This document shows, one piece after another, positions 60,690 through 64,000 of a stretch of DNA of 64,000 nt. This stretch comes from Leifsonia aquatica. Lineage in GTDB: Bacteria; Actinomycetota; Actinomycetes; Actinomycetales; Microbacteriaceae. The notes under the pieces are model-generated. The model was not told the origin of the DNA, made no database searches, and saw only the letters and a program-made list of their open reading frames with translations. The stretch is taken from the NCBI RefSeq assembly GCF_014190775.1, contig NZ_JACHVP010000002.1:62001-126000 (forward strand), read 5' to 3'. Position numbers and translations under genes: made by a program. Position 1 is the stretch's first letter. Each line of letters begins with the position of its first letter.

Positions 60690-60977
60690 TCATTCGAACA
60701 TCTCCGCGACGGCCCGGTCGACTTCGCGATAGGTCGCCGCCGCCGCCTCCGCGATCGCAGCGGCCCCGGCGAGCTCCTCCACCTGCGTCCGGTGGTCCTG
60801 GTCCCAGCGCGTGTGAGCCGCGACGAACTCGTCCCTCGCGCCCCCCGACCACTTTCCCGCGACCCCCCGCGCCGCTTTCGCGAGCACCTCACGCCCCTCC
60901 GAGAGCCGCTCCCCGCGCCTCCGCAACTCCCCCGCCAGCTCCTCGAGCTTGTCCGGATCCACCCTGAACTCGGTCAT
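60690..60977 (-). CDS. WXG100-family protein (intact copy)
   Basis: 95 residues, the normal ESAT-6/WXG100 size, predicted to be a helical hairpin. The Trp-Ser-Gly turn is at 43-45 (GKWSGG), separating two amphipathic helices. Family members dimerise and are exported by type VII secretion or form N-terminal domains of its effectors. Its ATG overlaps the lipoprotein stop (ATGA). It is the last gene of the WXG/lipoprotein/hydrolase array. No ESX core gene is in the window. Confidence 0.8.
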   Translation of the reverse strand: MTEFRVDPDKLEELAGELRRRGERLSEGREVLAKAARGVAGKWSGGARDEFVAAHTRWDQDHRTQVEELAGAAAIAEAAAATYREVDRAVAEMFE

Positions 60978-61504
60978 GACGGGACCTGACCTTCGAGGTC
61001 CGGATCCGAGGGGACGCACCGGCTGTAACCCCGAAAATCTGCGTAGCCCTCACCGACCGTGAAAACTGCCCCGAATCCTTCCGGCGTGGTTCCAGTCAAG
61101 TAGGCCGGATACGAGACCACCTTGCGCGGCGGGGTGAGGGTGTCATCGGTCTCGACCTTCACCGAGTACCCGAGTCGATTCCACTCTTCCGCTACCTGCT
61201 CAGCGATCACCAGCACGGGTGCGTTCAACTCCCCGAAACGTTGGTTCACTCGCGACCAGCTGTCCATGTAGTCACTTCGGCCGCTTCGCGCGCACCCTCC
61301 CCACGAGGATTCGGCGTCGGACGACCCCCACCCCGGCCCGACGACAGCGAGAGTCTCCTCGTATAACTCTTCGACCTCAGCCTTCGCCCCATCTCGATCC
61401 ACGCTTCTTTCCCCTTCCTCAGCCGTCGAGCAGCCCGACAACACACCCATGAGGGCGGCCGTTCCAGCGACAGTCACGACGAGCCTGCGAAAACGTCTCG
61501 TCAT
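60974..61504 (-). CDS. Lipoprotein of the WXG100 array, copy 1
   Basis: 176 residues. A lipoprotein signal ends in a lipobox VLSGC (Cys25). The mature part contains KAEVEELYEETL, LTPPRKVVSYPAYLTGTTP and a C-terminal YSRCVPSDPDLEGQVPS. It is clearly a paralogue of the protein at 61707-62237, and both lie before a WXG100 gene. The function is unknown; being surface-tethered, it could bind or restrain the secreted partner. It overlaps the genes on both sides by four bases. Confidence 0.8.
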   Translation of the reverse strand: MTRRFRRLVVTVAGTAALMGVLSGCSTAEEGERSVDRDGAKAEVEELYEETLAVVGPGWGSSDAESSWGGCARSGRSDYMDSWSRVNQRFGELNAPVLVIAEQVAEEWNRLGYSVKVETDDTLTPPRKVVSYPAYLTGTTPEGFGAVFTVGEGYADFRGYSRCVPSDPDLEGQVPS

Positions 61505-61710
61505 CGTCCCCACTGCCGAAGCATTCCTTCTGCTCTCGCGCGCGATCGGTCGTCCGGTGTCCCGCCGCGCGCAAGCCAGTCCATTTCACCCGCGGCCCCG
61601 CGCGCCGCTTTCGCCAGCGCCTCGCGCCCCTCCGCGAGTCGTTCCCGTCGCCGCCACGACTCCCCCGCCAGCTCCTCGAGCTGCTCCGGATCCACTCTGA
61701 ACGCGGTCAT
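61501..61710 (-). pseudogene. Truncated WXG100 gene fused to a DUF1023-hydrolase tail
   Basis: 69 codons. The first 40 residues match the intact WXG100 at 60690-60977 (TxFRVDPxxLEELAGE, then EALAKAARGxAG). The WXG turn and second helix are then replaced by 29 residues that include GTPDDRS and end 13 residues later. The hydrolase at 62234 ends with the same GTPDDRS followed by 13 residues, and both stops overlap a lipoprotein ATG by four bases. This suggests an in-frame deletion joined WXG to a lost second hydrolase copy. It may still be translated. Confidence 0.7.
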
Positions 61711-62237
61711 GACGGGTCCTGACCTTCGAGGTCCGGATCGGAGGGGACACACCGGCTGCGTCCCCGGAAATCCGCGTAGCTTTCACCGATAGTGAACACG
61801 GCTCCGAACCCGTTCTCGGTCGTGCCTGTGAGGTAGGCCGGGAAAGAGACGACCTTGCGTGGCGGCGTGAGCGAGTCGTCCGACACGACCGTGACGGAAT
61901 ACCCCATTCGGTTCCAGCCTTCGGCTACCCGCTCCGCAATCTCCTGAGGAGAAGCATCGAGCGGTCCGAACCGTTGATTGAAGCGCGCCCAACTATCCAC
62001 CTCACGGGCGATACCGCTGCGCCCGCAGCCGCTCCATTCGGACTCTGAAGCGTTCCAGCCATCGCCCACGATTTCGAGCGTCTTCTCGTAGAGCCCCTCG
62101 ATCTCCGCCTTGGCCCTCTTATGTTGCATCTGGATTGTCTTCCCATCTATCGGGGATTGAGCGCACCCGGCCAATGCGGTGAACCCAACGACCGTGCAGA
62201 AGACGACGGTGAGGCTCTTCACGAGCACGTGACTCAT
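61707..62237 (-). CDS. Lipoprotein of the WXG100 array, copy 2
   Basis: 176 residues, the same length as copy 1. The lipobox ALAGC gives Cys25. The two proteins share ELYE/GLYE, NQRFG, LTPPRKVVS, FPAYLTGTT, GFGAVFT, YADFRG and RCVPSDPDLEGQ blocks, so they are recent paralogues. Its start overlaps the hydrolase stop and its stop overlaps the truncated WXG start, both by four bases. Confidence 0.8.
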   Translation of the reverse strand: MSHVLVKSLTVVFCTVVGFTALAGCAQSPIDGKTIQMQHKRAKAEIEGLYEKTLEIVGDGWNASESEWSGCGRSGIAREVDSWARFNQRFGPLDASPQEIAERVAEGWNRMGYSVTVVSDDSLTPPRKVVSFPAYLTGTTENGFGAVFTIGESYADFRGRSRCVPSDPDLEGQDPS

Positions 62238-64000
62238 CTCGTAAGCCCTCCGACCCGGTTACCGGTCCTCAGACCTGATCGATCGTCGGGCGTTCCCTCG
62301 TATTGCAGTTCCGCACCCTTGCCCATCGATGCCATGGCGGCGGCGTACTGCGCAGAGGTGAAGTCATTCAGGTAGCTGGGCTCCTTCTCCGAACCGAATG
62401 GTCCGTGACTCGAAACTCCTTTGAGGTCTCTGCCATTTATGGAGGTGCCTTCTGATGTGAATACTTTCGCGCCGTAGCCAGGATCAGTCGGATCGGTCCG
62501 TCCGGACACAAATTGCCCGAGTGGCGCCCACTCGTCAGCGACCGCCTGAGTTGCGTACACCTCTCCCAGCGGCACATTCAGCACCCCTGCCACCGGCGCC
62601 CCGCCGGAGACTCCAGCTGACCCGAGCATCACGACGTTTCCAGCACTGACTCCCGGGCGCGCCAGGGCGATGGCAGCGACATTCGTACCGTAGGAGTGCG
62701 CAACCACGGACAGCTGTGATGACTGCGCGCCCCAGCCTTCTATGCCCTGAAGACCCTGAAGCGTCCGGCCGAGCCGATCCGCGCCTGCTTCAGCCAATTC
62801 GTTGCGGATCACGCCAACGACATCGATCGCTCCCGGTGGGTCGTAGTCGAGCCACGCGATGACGGCGATCTTGGACGCATCCAGACCGGATGCCACAGCT
62901 TGTGCTTCGCGAAGCGCCCGTGCCGCATTGCCGTAGTTCCAGATGTCCCCCGCCGTCGTCCCCATGCCCGGCACGATCAGGCTGACGTGTTCGGCGTCGT
63001 CGATGAGGCCGGTGCTCAGCGCCACCTTGGTGTGCTCGCCCGGCTGATACGCGTAGAGCTGGTGCGGCGGGGCGCCCTCGGGGCCGCCGCCGAAAGCGCG
63101 GCGGATGGCCGTGAGTTCGGCGAGGAGCTTCTCGTCCTTCTCGATGAGGCGGTCGAAGAGCGCGCGGGCGCCGGGGGCGAGGCCATCCCTGGTCCGCCTC
63201 AGTCTCTCGAGCTCGTCTTCCAGGGCGGCGATGTCTTTCGTCAGCATCCGTTCGTTCACCTCGGAGCGGGTGCGGGCGTCGACGCCGTCGAGATTGCCGA
63301 CGACGCGCGGGATGCTGCGGGCGAGGCGGGAGCGGGTGGCGTCGTCGAGCTTCCGCCACCAGGCGGCGATGTGTCCCGGTCCGAGATCGAGAAGGCGGTC
63401 GAGCAGCTCGGGGTGCGCCGCAGCATACGCTTCGAGTTCGGAGCCGGACATGCGCCGGAGGTCGCGGAGCAACTTCTTCTCGCCGGCGTACGCCATGACC
63501 TCGGCGAGCCCCGCGGGCAGCGGAGCCGCCCCGAACACGGATCCCGTGAAGGCCCGGTCCGTGAGAGTGCGGAGCACCCGGGCGGTGTCACCGTCGCTCG
63601 CGGAGACCGCCGCGCGCGCATCCGTCAGGAGCGCTTCGGCGTTGTCCCGGATCGCCACTCCCGGATCGACGAAGACCGACAGCACCGGAAGCGCGAACGG
63701 CGCGCTCGCTGCACGTGCCTTCTCGTCGTCATGCTTGCGACGGGCGGCCGCGGTCGCCGTCTCGCCCCGCGACCACTCGGCGATCGCCCGGTCGGCGACG
63801 CGGAGTGCAGCAGCGATCTCCGCAGCGTGCGCGGAGAGTGCAGCGGCAGCCTCCCGATAGGCCGTCGCTGCCGCCGTCGTCCGGGTGAGGTGGCGCTCTC
63901 GCGCGGCGGTGAAGGCCTCCGCCGCAGCCCCTTCCCACACTTCCGGTACGGCTTTGCGATATTCCGCGGCGGCCGCGACAACTGATCGCGCCTGAACCTC
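62234..64000 (-). CDS. DUF1023-type alpha/beta hydrolase with N-terminal WXG-like domain, 5' end outside the window
   Basis: 588 residues are visible with no stop up to base 64000, so the start lies beyond the window; a GTG at 63940 is internal. The visible N-terminus is a long helical region with a VWEGAAAEAF turn at 21-30, matching a WXG domain. The C-terminal half is a DUF1023-like hydrolase with the nucleophile in VVAHSYGTN (Ser codon 62693-62695) and an oxyanion region VPGMGTTAGD. WXG-plus-hydrolase layouts are typical of type VII secretion substrates. Substrate unknown. Confidence 0.82.
   Translation of the reverse strand, partial: EVQARSVVAAAAEYRKAVPEVWEGAAAEAFTAARERHLTRTTAAATAYREAAAALSAHAAEIAAALRVADRAIAEWSRGETATAAARRKHDDEKARAASAPFALPVLSVFVDPGVAIRDNAEALLTDARAAVSASDGDTARVLRTLTDRAFTGSVFGAAPLPAGLAEVMAYAGEKKLLRDLRRMSGSELEAYAAAHPELLDRLLDLGPGHIAAWWRKLDDATRSRLARSIPRVVGNLDGVDARTRSEVNERMLTKDIAALEDELERLRRTRDGLAPGARALFDRLIEKDEKLLAELTAIRRAFGGGPEGAPPHQLYAYQPGEHTKVALSTGLIDDAEHVSLIVPGMGTTAGDIWNYGNAARALREAQAVASGLDASKIAVIAWLDYDPPGAIDVVGVIRNELAEAGADRLGRTLQGLQGIEGWGAQSSQLSVVAHSYGTNVAAIALARPGVSAGNVVMLGSAGVSGGAPVAGVLNVPLGEVYATQAVADEWAPLGQFVSGRTDPTDPGYGAKVFTSEGTSINGRDLKGVSSHGPFGSEKEPSYLNDFTSAQYAAAMASMGKGAELQYEGTPDDRSGLRTGNRVGGLTR

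Noticed and set aside
63940-63940. GTG at 63940 as the start of the DUF1023 hydrolase
   Set aside because: The frame stays open and helical to the window edge, and the WXG turn begins at this codon, so the first helix must lie upstream.
1-64000. tRNA, rRNA, insertion sequences, prophage or defence islands
   Set aside because: No RNA gene, transposase, integrase, capsid or nuclease-rich cluster was recognised; the lone methyltransferase has no restriction partner.

Overview
The window is a very GC-rich chromosomal stretch with dense coding and GTG/ATG starts. Many consecutive genes overlap by four bases (ATGA or GTGA). The protein styles are LacI-regulated sugar ABC importers, an HtaA-type heme system, a class-E-like LAxTG sorting signal and WXG100 proteins. 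Together these point to a soil or plant-associated actinobacterium of the Microbacteriaceae; a Leifsonia-like genus is my best guess, from protein style only. I see no rRNA, tRNA, CRISPR array, transposase, integrase or phage gene. The window reads as ordinary chromosome specialised in polymer and sugar scavenging.

Layout. 1-700: 3'-truncated CPA1 cation/proton antiporter. 861-6953: a beta-glucoside operon (lipoprotein binding protein, two permeases, GH1 beta-glucosidase, LacI regulator) behind a promoter with LacI-type operators. 7183-11656: a nucleoside-scavenging operon (nucleoside hydrolase, MFS transporter, ribokinase) divergent from its own LacI regulator. 11736-15529: PAP2 phosphatase, AraC regulator, TauE-type exporter, orphan beta-class DNA methyltransferase and a small acetyltransferase. 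15489-22654: an iron-box-controlled heme uptake operon with a 1202-residue cell-wall HtaA protein, HmuT/U/V and a coupled small membrane protein. 22691-26557: lipoate ligase, alpha/beta hydrolase and a MarR/MFS efflux pair.

26633-42757 is a complete L-rhamnoside regulon: ABC importer, two GH78-type alpha-L-rhamnosidases, two paralogous LacI regulators, rhamnose mutarotase, isomerase, an esterase, a bifunctional aldolase/dehydrogenase and rhamnulokinase. Near-identical operators lie just downstream of three promoters. 42789-48000: small kinase, glutaredoxin, TetR/SDR pair, metallo-hydrolase and two aldo/keto reductases. 48097-57476: an amino-sugar/peptidoglycan salvage operon (ABC importer, NagZ, AnmK, MurQ, RpiR regulator, GH20 hexosaminidase). 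57636-60646: LysR regulator, an unknown protein and a POT peptide transporter. 60690-64000: a WXG100 / lipoprotein / DUF1023-type hydrolase array that shows a tandem duplication followed by a deletion.

Two genome-style signals recur. Many monocistronic genes appear leaderless, with a -10-like hexamer six or seven bases before the start codon; the inducible operons instead use good Shine-Dalgarno sites. Convergent gene junctions longer than about 20 bases carry long inverted repeats, and two of the repeat families recur in the window (three and two copies).
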